A stretch of DNA of 64,000 bases from Elephas maximus indicus. Taxonomy: Eukaryota > Chordata > Mammalia > Proboscidea > Elephantidae. Under the pieces are notes generated by a model. It did no database searches and was not told the origin of the DNA. It saw nothing but the letters and a program-made list of their open reading frames with translations. The translations under genes and the position numbers were made by a program. Positions 1-13,645 of this stretch are shown here, piece by piece. Location: positions 58,012,001 to 58,076,000 of the forward strand of contig NC_064834.1 of the NCBI RefSeq assembly GCF_024166365.1, written 5' to 3'. Numbering within the stretch: position 1 is the stretch's first letter; each line of letters starts with the position of its first letter.

Positions 1-532
1 TTTCCCAGACTCATGGTTCAGTTTCAGGACAGTATTTCAATAGTCTGCTTAGGTGACTGATTACACATGGTAGTCCCACTGATCTCCCAAACTCAACATT
101 TCCAAATGCAAACACATTATCTCCCCAGCTTACCAATGACATCATCATCTGACCAGTCTGATAATCACAGCTAATTGATGACTAAGAATGTTTTAGTAAT
201 CCTCAACTTTTTCTTCCTTACTATTTACATCTAATTTAAGGCAATTTTTGCTAAAAATCTACATTAATGGTGTATCTCATATATGTCACCTCTCACATTC
301 CTCCTACCGCCCACCATGCAGCATTAGTTAAGGTCTGATTGTTTGGTTTTCTCAAACTAGACTAGGCTAGACTGCACTAGACTTCTAATTTGTTTTGGTG
401 TCTTGAATACCTGTTGGGATACAAGGCATCGGCTGTAAGGTAGAAAACCCCTAGAATATACCAACACCAAATCATCTATTCTGGTTGTAATTTACATCCT
501 TAAATTTTTTGATATTTCTCCCTTCAAGAGTT

Positions 533-708
533 GGAGCCTAATTACCACTAACAGAAAGGTTGGCTGTTCAGATCCACCCAGAGGCATCTCAAAAGAAAGG
601 CCTGATGCTCTACTTCAGAAAGATCACAACCGTTGAAAATCCTACATAGTGCAGTTCTACTCTGAAAAACATGGAGTTGACATGATTCAGAATTGACTCA
701 ATAGAAAC
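533..708 (+). mobile_element. AfroSINE, degraded
   Basis: Shows the tRNA-like block (aaaggttggctgttcagatc), the cagttctactctg block and the tail cagaattgactcaatag. Diverged with small deletions. Confidence 0.7.
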
Positions 709-869
709 TTTTATTAATTTTTTTTTTTTAATGTAGGCTAGATTTAATGACACCTTTCTAATGAGTAGAATAAACCGGCAATGATAGCGTGGAACTTCAG
801 AGACGATTCCTCCTCGCTCACTTTTTCTGGGATCATTCACTTTTGGAGAAGCCAGCTGCTATGTCAGGA

Positions 870-1153
870 AGACATTCAGGCAGCTGTGTAGAAAGGCCCC
901 TGTGATGAGGAGCTAAAGAGTCTGGTGAACAGCCATGAGAATGATCTATCCTGGTGGATCCTTCAGCCCAGTCAAGCTCTCAGATGACTGTAGTTCTGGC
1001 CAACAGCATAATGGCAACCTCATGAGAGACTCTGGGCCAGAACCACCCAGCTAAGCCACTCCTGGATTCCCGACCCTTGAAAATGGTATAATAAATGTTT
1101 TAAGCTGCTATGTTTTAGAGTAATATCTTATACAACAATAGATAACTAATACA
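870..1153 (+). repeat. ancient LTR-like repeat fragment
   Basis: gcaacctcatgagagactct, cagaaccacccagctaagc and the end caatagataactaatac occur in a common mammalian repeat. I cannot assign the family safely. Confidence 0.45.
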
Positions 1154-2324
1154 CCACCCATTTTATACCCTGCTCCAAAGTAGACTTCGAAGTGCTTAGA
1201 GTTCTGATCATGCCACTTCAATGCTAAAAATATCCAAAGGCTTTGGAATTGAATTTTTTACTAAATAAAGTCCTTTTTAGTCTAGAATTCAAAGCCCTCT
1301 ACAATATATAATCAACCTGTTTCTTCAACTTTATATCCCAGAATACTCTCTATTGCAGCAGAGGTACCAGACAATCTGAAAGATTTTGCATTCAATAATA
1401 TGATTCTGTATTTCATATTCCTTGTCCTTAACAACCTATGCAGGTCCAAATATCAACCGTACTTCAAGGTCTAGCTCAAAATGCCACCCCCTCCAGAAAG
1501 CCTGCTCCCTTTTATCTCCATCAGCTCTTCCTCTCAACATTTGTAATTTGTACCTTTGTAATTTGTTTTTTCTTGAGGACCAAAATGTACCCTTTTCACT
1601 TTTTTATTCCACCACGACAGCTTGGCAAAATAACCTGAAAGTCAGTGTGATAAAGAGAGAGAACACTAGACTTAGGTTTCTCAATTGCAATGATGAATGC
1701 ATGGGTTTGGCTAGACCCCTCAAACTCCCTGAATCACATCTATGAAAGGGAAAACAGAAGACCATCATCAGGGGCTACCCTACAGGTTTTGTGGGAGGGT
1801 TGTATAAGCTATAATTTGCATATACCTTCTAAAATTAAAAAAAAAAAGAAGTGCTATATAGGCTGAAATATGACTATTTTTCATAGTGGGCAGGCAGTAT
1901 GTATTGAAGAAATGATGTGTGATCCATTTTAAAAGATTAATTTTCAACTTTTCAAATGAGCTATTTTATAATCAGAAGCTCACTTCTATAATAAGGGTAG
2001 CCTGAATGAGAAAGAGAAATATAGCAACTTTATCATGGTGATAACAGAGACTTTTAGCTCCACCATCCTTTCAAAGACTCTTCCTTAAGGAAATCCAGAC
2101 ATTAACGCTGGACAGCAAAAGGAAAGAGACTTAGGATGAAGGTGAGGATAGGAATATGCTTCAGGTTACCTGGTCTTTCTCCAGGTAAGGGCACTGGAAT
2201 AACTCCATTTTGGTTGGTCCAGAGTATACCTCTGTCCTCTTTGCTCTTACCCTCTATTGTCTTTGCCTTGGGCCCCGTTCCTCTAGAGCTATGGCTGTCT
2301 GGACTACTCAGCCTGAATGTCCAA

Positions 2325-3055
2325 CACAGAGACAAAAGCCAGCTATTCAATCTGTATTCTAAGCAAATAATCTGAGAAGCTGGACTATATGAAGAACTCA
2401 GCATCAGGGTTGGAGGAAGACTCATTAATAACCTGCAATATGCAGATGACACAACCTTGGTTGCAGAAAGTAAACAGGACTTGAAGTACTTACTGATGAA
2501 GATCAAAGATTACACTTCAACATAAAACAAAAATCCTCACAACAGAACCAATAAGCAGCATCATGATAAATGGAGAAAATATTGACCTTGTCAAGGATTT
2601 CATTTTACTTGGATCACAATCAACACCCATGAAAGTGGCAGTCAAAAAGTACAATGGCTCATTGCATTGGGTGAATCTGCTGCACAAGATTTGAATTCAA
2701 AATTTGAATTATGATGTTGGTGAAGAATATTGAATATACCATGGACTGCCAGGACAATGAACAAATCTGTCTCAGAAAAAGTACAGCCATAATTCTCCTT
2801 AGGCATGAGGATAGCGAGGCTTCATCTTGCTTACTATGGACATGTTATCAGCAGGGACAAATCCCTGGAGAAGGACATCATGTTTGATAGAGGGTCAGTG
2901 AAAAAGAGGAAGACTCTCAACAAGATAGACTGACACAGGAGCTGCAACAATGGGCTTAAACATACCTACTCTTATGAGGATAGCTAGGATCGGGCAAGTT
3001 TCATTCTGTTATACATATGAGTCAGAACTGACTTGATGGCACCTAACAACACCAA
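2325..3055 (+). mobile_element. RTE-clade LINE, 3' fragment with RT active-site motif
   Basis: Reads LINNLQYADDTTLVAESK in frame, with the YADD catalytic motif at 2439-2450, then degenerate downstream RT sequence. It ends in the tail block (gagtcagaactgacttgatg, then ggcacctaacaac) at about 3020-3055. Premature stops make it non-functional. The 5' edge is uncertain by tens of bases. Confidence 0.88.
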
Positions 3056-3167
3056 CATAACTATATACCAGGCCCTTCACCAAGTAGTGTATAATAGGTT
3101 ATATTTTTAAATCATACATTAACCATTTGAAGTTGCTATAGATTTTCTATTATAGAACTGGGTTTAA

Positions 3168-3245
3168 GGCAAAAAGGAAAAGATAAAGAGGAGAAGAAAG
3201 GAAAGGAAAGGCAAAGAAAGAAAAATGGAAAAGGAAAAGAAGAAC
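3168..3245. repeat. purine-rich (A/G) low-complexity tract
   Basis: Repeated gaaaggaaag-type units with almost no pyrimidine. Confidence 0.8.
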
Positions 3246-3427
3246 TTGCTCAGGCCCACACAGTCCGTAAGGAAGGAAGACCCAGGACGTTAATCCGTAT
3301 CTAAATCCAGAAAGTCCCATTTATACCAGTATACTAATTTTAGGTGCAGAAAATCCCATTAAAGTAACTTGTAAATAGAGGTTTCAATATTAGGGAGTCC
3401 AAGCACATTGACTGGAATTCAGTTTAG

Positions 3428-3608
3428 TAATCCTGTTGTTGTTAGGTGCTGTCCAGTTGGCTCTGACTCATAGCGACCCTATGTACAATAGAATGAAACA
3501 CTGCCCGGTCCTGTGACATCCTCACAATCGTTGTTATGCTTGAGCCCATTGCTGCAGTCACTGTGTCAATCCATCTCAATGAGGTTCTTTTTCTTTTTCA
3601 CTAACCCT
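3428..3608 (-). mobile_element. RTE-clade LINE, 3'-terminal fragment
   Basis: Reverse-oriented copy of the last ~180 bases of the same LINE: gttgttaggtgctgtc at its tail, then a stretch that matches the regions just upstream of the tails at 3.0 and 24.8 kb (the GTCAGTGAAAAAGAGGAAGA-type block). Heavily 5' truncated. Confidence 0.75.
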
Positions 3609-4813
3609 CTAGTAATCCTATTAGTAACCCTATTTACTAGCATTACTAGGGCAATTTTTAAGTAGCTGGCCCCAATAAGAAAAGTCAAACCTGAACTCAC
3701 TTTAAAAGGACAACTGGTTATTATCAAAATGTAGTCTACAAATCAGGCTTCCATATTTGCCTACTTCTTTAAAATAAGTGAAATATAGAAGGGTAACCCC
3801 TTTTAGTCAATTTACATGGAGTCACTGGGCATTTTTTTTTTTCTTTTTAAAATAACTGAGCCTTATCACTTTAAAAGACAAACTTTAGGAAAAAAAAAAA
3901 ACATTGTCAATGGATCTTTCTAAAATACAATACACTGCTTGCCCCAAACAAAAGACACCAGCATAATTCAAATGCATCTTCCTGAAGAAGGATCACCATT
4001 ATGACCATACACCTTTCTTCATAAAGATGCCTTCCAGAACTACTGATGTATTAAGAACTTGTTTTCCCCTGCAATAAAGAGCCCTAGATACTTGAGATTT
4101 TATCTTTTCATCTGCTTCTTATAATGTTCCAATTTTCTTATACTATTTTTTTTTTTAATCAGCTGATACCTCTCACCACTACTGTCAGTGGGTCCTCATT
4201 GCCTCTCATATGCAGTGTATCTAAATCTGGAATCAGTATCTTTGTCAAGATCCATTTTCTCAAAAAGCATTATTATTCTCCAGTCCTCAAATCTCACATT
4301 ACTGTTTAACTCTTTTTTTCTTTTTCTCATGTTTAACATGGTGTTAAATTGTTAAATTTTATTGATTGTTAAATAGTATACTTCTTATTAATTCTTATGT
4401 AACTTATTAATACACATAATTTTCAGACAAGATTTATTAAAGTGTTCTCCTCATCCCTCTAAAAGAAGTCTTTTGGAATGCAAAATCAGGTGAATGTGTA
4501 GAGATCCAGCCAGAGACTGGATTTAAGTAGCAATCCAACTTTTAAAAAAAAAAAAATTTTTTTTTTTTTTCTAAGTTGAGTTACACACAAACCCAGGGAA
4601 GGGGGTACAGACAGGCACAAGTGAAGGACAAAAGAAAAATCCAGAGTTCGGGTTTGGATGTGACAGGCTCCCAAGCAGTTGTGAGCATGAGAAAACTGGG
4701 AAGCGTAAAGGTGCTTTTGAGAATTGTTACTGGAGTTTTGAGTCACACTCCTAATAATATTCCTTGAAAATGCAAGTTTAAGTTTCTTCTTTTTCTTCTT
4801 TTTTTATTACTAG

Positions 4814-5241
4814 TTGTTGTGGATTGAATTGTGTTCCTCAAAAATCTATGTTGGAATCCTAACCCCGTATACCTGTGGATGTAGCTTCATCTGGGAATAG
4901 GAATTCTTTGTTATGTTAATGAGGTCATACTCCAGTAGGCTGTGTCTTAAACCTAATCCGTTTGGAGATAATAGGGCAGACTGGACACCGAGACAAGGAA
5001 GCACAAAGAGGGAAAGATAGATGCCATGTGGAGATTGCCAAGAAGCCAAGAAAGCAGAGAAGAATGCTAGAGAAATAGAGACAAAGCTTTTCCCTCAGAG
5101 TGGACAGGGAGAGAGCCTTCCCTTAAAGTCAGTACCCTGAATTGAGACTCTAGCCTCCTAAACTGTGAGAAAATAAATTTCTGTTCATTAACACCATTCA
5201 CTTGTGGTATTTCTGTTACAGCAGCACTAAGAAACTAAGAT
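4814..5241 (+). mobile_element. MLT1-like solo LTR (MaLR type)
   Basis: gttgtggattgaattgtgtt at the start, gaggtcatactccagtaggc in the middle, a cctaaactgtgagaaaataa poly(A)-signal block and the cagcactaagaaactaaga end. No internal region seen. Confidence 0.7.
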
Positions 5242-6673
5242 ATTAGTTGATGACGAGGCTGCGTCTTTAAAAGTTACATACTCCAGAGACCATCTTGTGG
5301 TTCAGTAGTTATTCAGATGGTGTTTGTTGCACGAATGAATGAATACATAAATGAATAAACAAATGCCCTATTTTTCATGACTTGAGGGCCACCCCATGCC
5401 TTCAAAATGGGTTTTCAGGCAGCTTCTTTTCTCACTGCTCCTGGATCCTTTTCTATATAGTTCCAGAATCTTGACTGTGTTCTACAGAGGTGGGAAAAGG
5501 ACAAGCATCACAGTGAAAAGGACATAGACTAGCAACATTGTAGGAAAGAGGATATAATCTCAATGCACGAGACCCTGCTCTGTTGTTAGCTCACCATGTG
5601 TCCACGAGAGAATAGCTGAACCTGGGTCATATGAGGTGATGGGCCAAGTTCACGGTCTAGCTTGATGCCTGGCACATAGTTGGCACTCAAGAAATACTTA
5701 GAGAATGATTTCTAATTTCCCTGCCAGCTGTAGAGTTCTGTGAGTCTGTGATTCTAGCAAAGCAGTTTTGGTAGACTTGATTCTTAATTGAGGTATCCCA
5801 TGAGCTCTGAAAATTTGGGCTCCCGCTGAGTTGCTTTCTGCCTCTGCTTCCCACAAGGGCATGGCAGTCCCATTTATAATGTCTCTGAAATTATGCGGAG
5901 TGGGCCACTGTAACATGCTCAGTAAAGCATCCTGGCATTGCTTTTGTTTTGTTCTTAGACACTGCCGACCACACATTATACCAAAAAGAGCATATCTGCA
6001 TATACACGGACCTAATGGTTCACTAAAATGTTTTGCCTGCAAAAGAGTTTAAGGTGAGTTGGTTATGTGCCCATTTACTGGATTTATTTGTTGTCACTTA
6101 ATTCTATACGTAGCTAGGACCCAGGTCAGTGCGAATGCCAAAGGTAGAGGAATAGCGTGGAGAACTCAGACAAAAACCTATCTGAATCGGATAATAAGGG
6201 GGCAGTTTTTTTTTTTTTTTTTTTTATTTAGTTGGCTCTCTCTTCATGTCACTTTCTGACAGACTGTCAAACTCTAGACTTAGCAGATAATCCATTGCCA
6301 GGCGATTTGGAGGAAGGAGAATCCATAGTGTTCCTGAATCAATGCAACCAGGGCCAGAAATGTATACTGGGAGTCACCATCTCCCCTGACGGTAAGGTCT
6401 GGAAGAAGCTGGAATGCTGTGGGCTATTTGCCCGTTGAGTCTGGGGCTATCTCTGGGCACTTAGGTTTTCCCTGAATTTCAGCTAGTCTCTTGTCTCCAG
6501 CACATGGCTCAGATCTGGGCACTTGGGCTTTGCCTAAGTTTTTTGCTTAGCCTCTCACCCCTGCTCTGTCCTGACTCAGCCTGCTTCACTGGAACCCAGA
6601 TGTCCTGGATTATTTCTGCCATCCCCTGTCCTGAAGGGTCAGGGCTTGCCTGCCTTCCCACCCCCATCCCTCA

Positions 6674-6841
6674 AACCAAAACCAAACCAAACCTAGTGCT
6701 GTCGAGTCGATTCCGACTCATAGCCACCCTATAGGACAGAGTAGAACTGCCCCGTAGAGCAAGGAGCGCCTGGCGGATTCGAACTGCCAACTCTTTGGTC
6801 AGCAGGCATAGCACTTAACCACTACGCCACCAGGGTTTGCA
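6674..6841 (-). mobile_element. AfroSINE with 14-bp TSD
   Basis: Well-preserved reverse copy from the gtcgagtcgattccgactca tail block to the ccaccagggttt head. Flanked by acccccatccctca at 6660-6673 and 6842-6855. Confidence 0.93.
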
Positions 6842-7797
6842 ACCCCCATCCCTCAGTAGTGCCTTATTGATAAGAGACTGACACTGATTATTGAGGATAC
6901 CCAGGGGCTACCTGGATTAGGGCCACCAGCTCAACTTCAGACATACTCATTGACTGGAATCTTGAGGTGGTCACATGCTCCACCTATGCAACTGGGCCTA
7001 AAGCAATCTAAGTTTTTATGCCTCTTTGGACACTACATTTCATTGCTGAATACCTGCTGCAAGGAGCAGCTACTCACCTGAGTCAGTCCTGCCACATTAT
7101 TTTTTTTCCAGTCCTGGTTTTATCTTCCTTCCCATTTAAGTGGCCCTTGATGCCTCGTGATGCAACAGAACATCCCAAACCAGTTCTTTCCTGTTTGCGG
7201 CTTCTCAACAGTTCAAACAAAGTTGGTCAAATGTTGCTCTATTATGTATAAGTCACGAGACTTCATTCTGAGATAAAACAAGAAACTGTTCACTCCATGG
7301 ATCAATAGGGAAGGTCTTGCTCCACATTGAGGCTGCTGAAGAAAAACCTCATGGAGGAATATATGAACTGCATCAAGGAATCCAAACTCTAATGGATTAA
7401 TCCATGCCTATTATCTATGTGTTTTATATGGAGCACTCTTAGTGCTGTATGAGGTGCTGGGTCTTGGATTACTTAGCGTTGGTATTTGGAAAACACTCTA
7501 CATCCACTTGTTTACTGAAGTTAGTAGCAAATACCAGTTCTTTCCTCTGGGAGAGCTTAGATGGACTATCTTCCTTGTGTACAATATCAAATAAGGTCAA
7601 AAGGAGGAAGTCTTTATTTGTGTAACTCAATAGTAAGGGCTAAGACAGAATTTGGTGTGTGCTTTCAGAAGAATAACTCTTTTCCTTGTGTAAGCTGTTT
7701 CCAAAAATCATATTCAGAGCTGACTACTGTCTGACCCTGTAACTGTCTTGTTTTGAATCATATTCGTGGTTTACCTGTAGCAGGACTGAAATGGAGA

Positions 7798-7945
7798 TGG
7801 GGTGGGCAGGTGGCAGAGTAGAAAGAGGAGTGGTTATGTCTACTGAGAGTCCTGGGTTCAAATTCTGGTTTTACTGTCTATGTGACCTTGGACAAATAAC
7901 TTACACTTCCCGGACTGAGGTTTCCACATTATTAGATAACCTATA
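7798..7945 (+). mobile_element. MIR
   Basis: gtcctgggttcaaattctgg and tatgtgaccttggacaaata form the MIR core. Confidence 0.8.
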
Positions 7946-7953
7946 TATCTTAA

Positions 7954-8157
7954 GGAGCCCTGGTGGCGCAAAGGCTAAGCACTCAGCTGCTAACTAAAAG
8001 GTTGGCAGTTTGAACCCAGCTGGTGGCTCTGCAGGAGAAAGACCTAGTGATCTCCTTGCATAAAGATTACAGACAAGAATATCCTAGGAGGCAGTTCTAC
8101 TCTGTCACATGGAGTTGCTATGAGTCAGAAATTGACCTGACAACACCAAGCAACAAC
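7954..8157 (+). mobile_element. AfroSINE, forward copy
   Basis: Starts with ggagccctggtggcgca, continues with a tRNA-like A/B-box region (gcagtttgaaccc) and ends with tgagtcagaaattgacctga and caacaac. It follows directly on a MIR piece. Confidence 0.9.
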
Positions 8158-11100
8158 ATATATACCTTAATGTATTTCCATGTGCTAAGTCATTTATTCC
8201 TCACAACATATCAAACATACCATCCATAACCAGACATCATCAACTTTTTTTCTTTTCCTTCCTTATAGCTTATCATCACCTACTTATATCAAGATCCTTT
8301 GTATCTTCCTGTCCCATAGCCCCAACTCCCTTTGAATATGTTTGTGTGAATTCGGGAGGCTAAAAAGAAAACATACTATCTATGGTACTTTTGGAAATAC
8401 ATTGATCATTGGATTTGATGTGCTAGGCCAACCAAACAACTTTCTAATCATCTGTCTTGTTATGTTAAAAAAAAAAAATCAGCAATCACCTGTCTTTCCA
8501 GATTTTCTGGGAGCATTATTAGATCATTTCTATGGAAACAACCCCTCTCATGTTAATTATTATCCTTGTGCTTGCTAGTTAAGCAAACTAACCAAAGTTT
8601 TTAAAAAATAAGACAGACATTTTACTAACTTGTATTCACCCTCCTTCCCTGAATGCCCAGAAAATATGCTTCCATGAATCTTCAGGGACTTTTACTGAAA
8701 TCCCAACCAGGAGAGAAGCTCTGCAGAGCAAGGAGGAAGAATTCAATCTTTTCTGGGCATCCTTCCAGACAGAAACTTGGCCAGGCATATCACTAAGGAC
8801 AACTGTATCTGCCTTGCTTTTGAGCCATCTGAAGTACGGTACACTGAAAGGTTGGAGAACAGGCCAGATTACATGGGGCAGCTTTCTGTTGTTTAATCCA
8901 GCATAAGAAATTGACGTGGAACAGAGCAAGGGGCTCCCCAAGCCCCAGGCCCATCTTGTTTTTGTGCCTTGACCCTTTCGCTGAGTAAGCCTGACCTGTC
9001 AATTAACCATGTACCTACTAACCATAAATATGAGACTAAAACAATGCTCATCTTTAGGAATACAGCACAGCAGGAAAACAAAATGTTTTGGTGTCAAACA
9101 GAACTGCTACTTTGTGATCAGGGGCGTCACTTTGCTTCTCTGAGTCCCAGTTTTGCCGAATATAAAAACAGAAAAGAAAAAAATTGCTACTTTGGGAACT
9201 TGTGAGGATTAAATGCGGCAGTGGGCTGGCACATAAGTGATGTTCAAAAATGGCAGCTGTCCTCATTATTTTTATTATCATTAATATGCTTTCCATTCAC
9301 AACTCCCTCAATGTGTACATTTGCTTCGTTCACCTCTTTTATTTCTCTGAACTTTTGGCTTAGGGATTAAAATTGTGGTACCTGTCTTTGGCCTTTTGGA
9401 CTTAGCGTTCACATATGGTCTCACCAGTGTTTGGAGCTGGACTTTGCACTCGGAATTTTGGTTTGCTTATACCTTTGGTTGTCATCATTCCCTGTGTCCT
9501 AGGCTTGGGCAATGAGAACTGCATACCCCAAGTTATTCAGCTGGCACTTGGTTCTACCTACACTTATTAGCTATATCTGTCCCAGCCATTTGTCAAGTAT
9601 GTATATGTTTGTGTGCGTGTGAGGTAGTCACAGCTGGGTATTCACAGCTGGTGCTACTAGTAGGTAATGTTGGCATCCTTCTTCTTGTAGGTAGGAGGAG
9701 GCAGGGAAAGTGAGCAGCTACTGGTTGAGCAATTGACAAGATTACTACACAGAGGGTTTTCTCCAGCAGCCTCTGTACCTTCTCCCCTAGAAACTACTTT
9801 TCTGTACACACCACCATGGATGCTGACCATGATTACCAATGACTAACAAAATCTTCAGACAGCACTGCTTGAGGTACTCATCATTCAGTCTGAGCAATGG
9901 TGTAGACCCATTAATAGGACATCTTTTTGTCTGTTTGTGGTCACATAACTACCCATCACTGCCTCATTATTATGTGTGACTTCTATGTGTATATGCACAT
10001 TATCTAAATAATGCATAAACATGCCTATGTACACATTTATTTTACATTTACATTATACATTTTTGTTAATCGTGTGTGTATGTACACATACATGGTTAAC
10101 AAAGTTACACAGTTTAAAATTTTTAAACATCTGAAACTTAATGATTTACATTCCAAGTGCCATAACAGCAATATCGTGATTTCATCTCAATATGAGTTTA
10201 AATTGATAAAAATGAAATTAAAATTACCTTTTCATCTAAAGGCTATTTTTTAATTTATTAAAGGAACTTAGGTATATATTGTCAATAATTGTAAACTTTC
10301 TTATAAATTTTATATATTAAATGTAATATTATTTATAATATTTATACAGGAAACATACTAATTTATCTCTTATGAATTTTAATTTGTAATAGCATTTTTC
10401 TGATCATATGACTGATATATGTACATTGTGGAAAAAATTCAAAAGATAAAAAAAGAATAAAAACTGTTATTTTGCCCCTTAAAAACAATGTGTTAACATT
10501 GGTTTGCCTCTCTTTCTGAACCTATATATTTTCCCTCAAATTGTTATCACAATATGTAAAGTCTTAAATACTGCTTTCTCTTAGTATCACAAGATAATGT
10601 TCTCATGCCATTAAATATTCTTTAGAAAAATGGTCTTAATGGAAGCTAGTTTTATTATATGGGTATATGTATAGTTTATAAATACAAATACTATTTACTG
10701 AATCCCATTCCTTATCTATAAGCTATTATTAATATTTTCATAGGCAGAAAGATTTTGTGAAGATATGTATGTATTGAAATATCTTAACTGATATTGTTCA
10801 CAAAGTTGTTTATTACCTATACAACTTATCTTTAAATGTATCAAAGCTTTATCTGTTTGTCTTTCATATAAAACTTTATACAGTTTTTACACTAACTTCT
10901 TAAACAGAGTCTTTTGACTGTGATTTAACATACATTTTCTGGGGCAAAATCATGTTTCTGAATATTAGTTATTGGGTTGGGGTTGATGGAAACTGAATGA
11001 TGCTTTAAGATGTATGGAAGTGGGTAGGGCTGCTGATGCCCACACCAAGAGGCTTCAGGCTGGAATGATGGTGACAATAATGAGGACTGGCACCTATTTT

Positions 11101-11352
11101 CTCTCTCTGCTGTTAAATAGGAAGTCTTTCTTCTACGAGTATACCTGAATTACTTCTAAACTACAACCTAAATTACAATTGTTTCTGCTATGACAGTGTT
11201 TTTGAAAACGTAAACGTGTCTCAACATGATTGATAAATATCAAGGAAGAATCTGAGCATAATGCAAATTTTGTGTTTCCTTATTGTGTGATTTTGTTTGT
11301 GAAAACCACCAGGTGAATGCAGAAAACTGTCTTCAACTGAACCCAGCTATGT

Positions 11353-11380
11353 AAAACACACACACACACACACACACACT
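11353..11380. repeat. (CA)n microsatellite
   Basis: About 12 uninterrupted CA units. Confidence 0.95.
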
Positions 11381-13445
11381 CTACCAGCTATCTCAGTCCA
11401 CCTCATCAGCCACACCATCCACACATGGCATGACAAATACGTCTGGTTTCAGATAACCCTCCTTCCACCACTTCACAATGTCTCACAAGCTGCAACCCTT
11501 CCAGTACCCACTTTCACAAGGAAACCAGGTATTTTTCAAGGTAAAGTGCCTCATTAATGTACTTCTTAACCTTTTAACATGTGTGTGTAAAACCATGTTA
11601 CCATTTTTACCAGGTTCATGGCTTTTTTAAAAAAATCAGTCACTGACACTTTTCACATTATATGGACACATGACAAAGTTTTTGAATGTTGTGTCCCAGC
11701 CCCATGTTTTCCTATAAGCCCCATGGTATTATTCTATCTGCTATTTTGCATGGCAAGGGGTTTTTAGGAAGCCATAAGTCACCTAATAGTAGAACTGAAT
11801 ATATATATGTTTCCTTGGGAAAACGTATAAGGACAGTGCCTTACTGCTCCTAAAATGTGCATGTACTTTTAAGAGCTATCTTCCCTTAACTTCTAATTGT
11901 TGTTTAGGTCCAAGAGATTGTTTTGTGGTGGAGGTTGTTCTGTGATTGACTTTGAACAAGGTGGAGCAATTATGTATCTTTACATGACTGATTCCTTCTC
12001 AGCCTTCAGGTCTCAGAGACAGCATCTAGGTATTTTTACTTCCAGGACCAACTCTTTCTTCCATCCATCCTTGTTACTCTGTTCCTTGCCATGTTTTATT
12101 TCATTTTTACACTTTAACGTCTGAAAATTATCTTATATGTTATAGCATTATATATACTATATCAAATTATGTTATTTGCTCATTGTACCTTTTAGAACAC
12201 ATGCTTCATGAAGGGAGATAGCTTACCTGCTTTGTTCACAGCTGTACTGATACCACCTAAAACAATGTGTCCTGTCTATGAATTAATAAATACCTGTGTT
12301 CTGTAAACCAGAGATCCCTTCACCTGCGTTTAACATGAACACTCTATAGCAGTCGTTTCCTTTCATCTGTCTACCTGGAATTATTTTGGGATTCTTCCGC
12401 TGCGAAAGCTTCAGCCTAACATGCATTTTCAAAACACTACTAACTCCTGAGGAAATAAGTAAATAAATTACATAATGATTTGAAGGCAAACTTAGGCCTT
12501 TTTTTCTTATGATACTTTATAGCCAGCTTTTTTTTTTTTTTAACTGCAATTATTTCACTTAAAATTAATGTCTAAGAATAGCTCCCTGAATAGAGCAGTT
12601 TAAGTGGTAACAGAGAGGAAGGGCAAGGATGTGTTGATTCTTGATAAACATCAACTGAAAATGTAATTAAAGGTACTAGCTGGGTAAGGAGAATCAGACC
12701 AAGAATCCACCTCAGAAATCATTGGTAAAGAAAACGGACTTGCTCACAGCACTGAGCTGAAAATCAAGGTTTCAGTTTCAGCAAACAGTTATCTCATGCC
12801 TCCTAATTGCAATGCCCAGTGCTAGATGCTAAAGGAATGAAAGAATAAAATAAAGATCCTCCCTTAGATGAGCGTAGAATCCAGAGAGAAAGGCATGACA
12901 TGCCACACATAGACATAATGACGAGCTCTAAATACGTGCAGTTAAGAGCAAAATATGTGAAAAATGACACAGGGAAAGGAGCACCTACTATGTATTTAGC
13001 ACCTTAGAGTTGGGGGAGATTTGTTGGACTTGATGGGGTGACCTTTAAAGGGGTGCTGTGCCAGTCACCAGCCTGGGTTTCTCAAGTTCAATCATTATAA
13101 CTTCCCTGCTCAGCTCTATATTTCAGGCAACAACTACATTTCCCAGGCTCCAGTGCCCAACAACTTGTGGTTGGGTTTGGCTAGCTGGAAGCACTGGCAG
13201 GATCAGAGAAGACCAGAGCAAGTGAAAAGCCAAGCTACCTCTTCGGCTCTCCTCTGCTTGGGCAACATCGCTGGCAGTGGCCACATCTCCTCTACGGCTC
13301 CACCTCCTGCCAGACATGTCCTCTATGACTTCAGCTTTAACCTGGTGTTCCTGGCTTCTGGGTTCTGGTAATAATTGTGTCCCTCCAGCCCATGGAATGT
13401 AGAGGCATCCTGTTGGTACTAAAATCTCAGCTCTTTACTCAACCA

Positions 13446-13645
13446 ACCAATCAACCGGTTGTCATTGAGTTGACCCTGACTCACGGTGACCCATGTGTGT
13501 AAGAGTAGAACTGCTCTCCATAGGGTTTACAATGGCTGTTTTATTTTTTTCCAGAAGTAGATTGCTGGGCCTTACTTCCAAAGTGCCTCTGGGTAGACTT
13601 GAACTTCCAACTTTTCAGTTGGTTGCCTGCACAAACGTTTCAATC
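13446..13645 (-). mobile_element. AfroSINE, longer older variant
   Basis: Carries the gagttgaccctgactcacgg tail block and the agaagtagattgctgggcct and cctctgggtagacttgaac blocks, which mark a longer subtype than the copies at 6.7 and 18.5 kb. Confidence 0.82.

Noticed and set aside
4545..4572. Poly(A) run followed directly by poly(T), a possible hairpin
   Set aside because: A/T homopolymer pairs of this kind are common low-complexity junctions and can also be assembly artefacts; a similar one is at 41522-41547.
5698..6052. Open frames of 114 and 73 codons on opposite strands
   Set aside because: Considered as another SORCS1 tail exon, but the sequence has no resemblance to known tails and no suitable phase-2 acceptor was evident.
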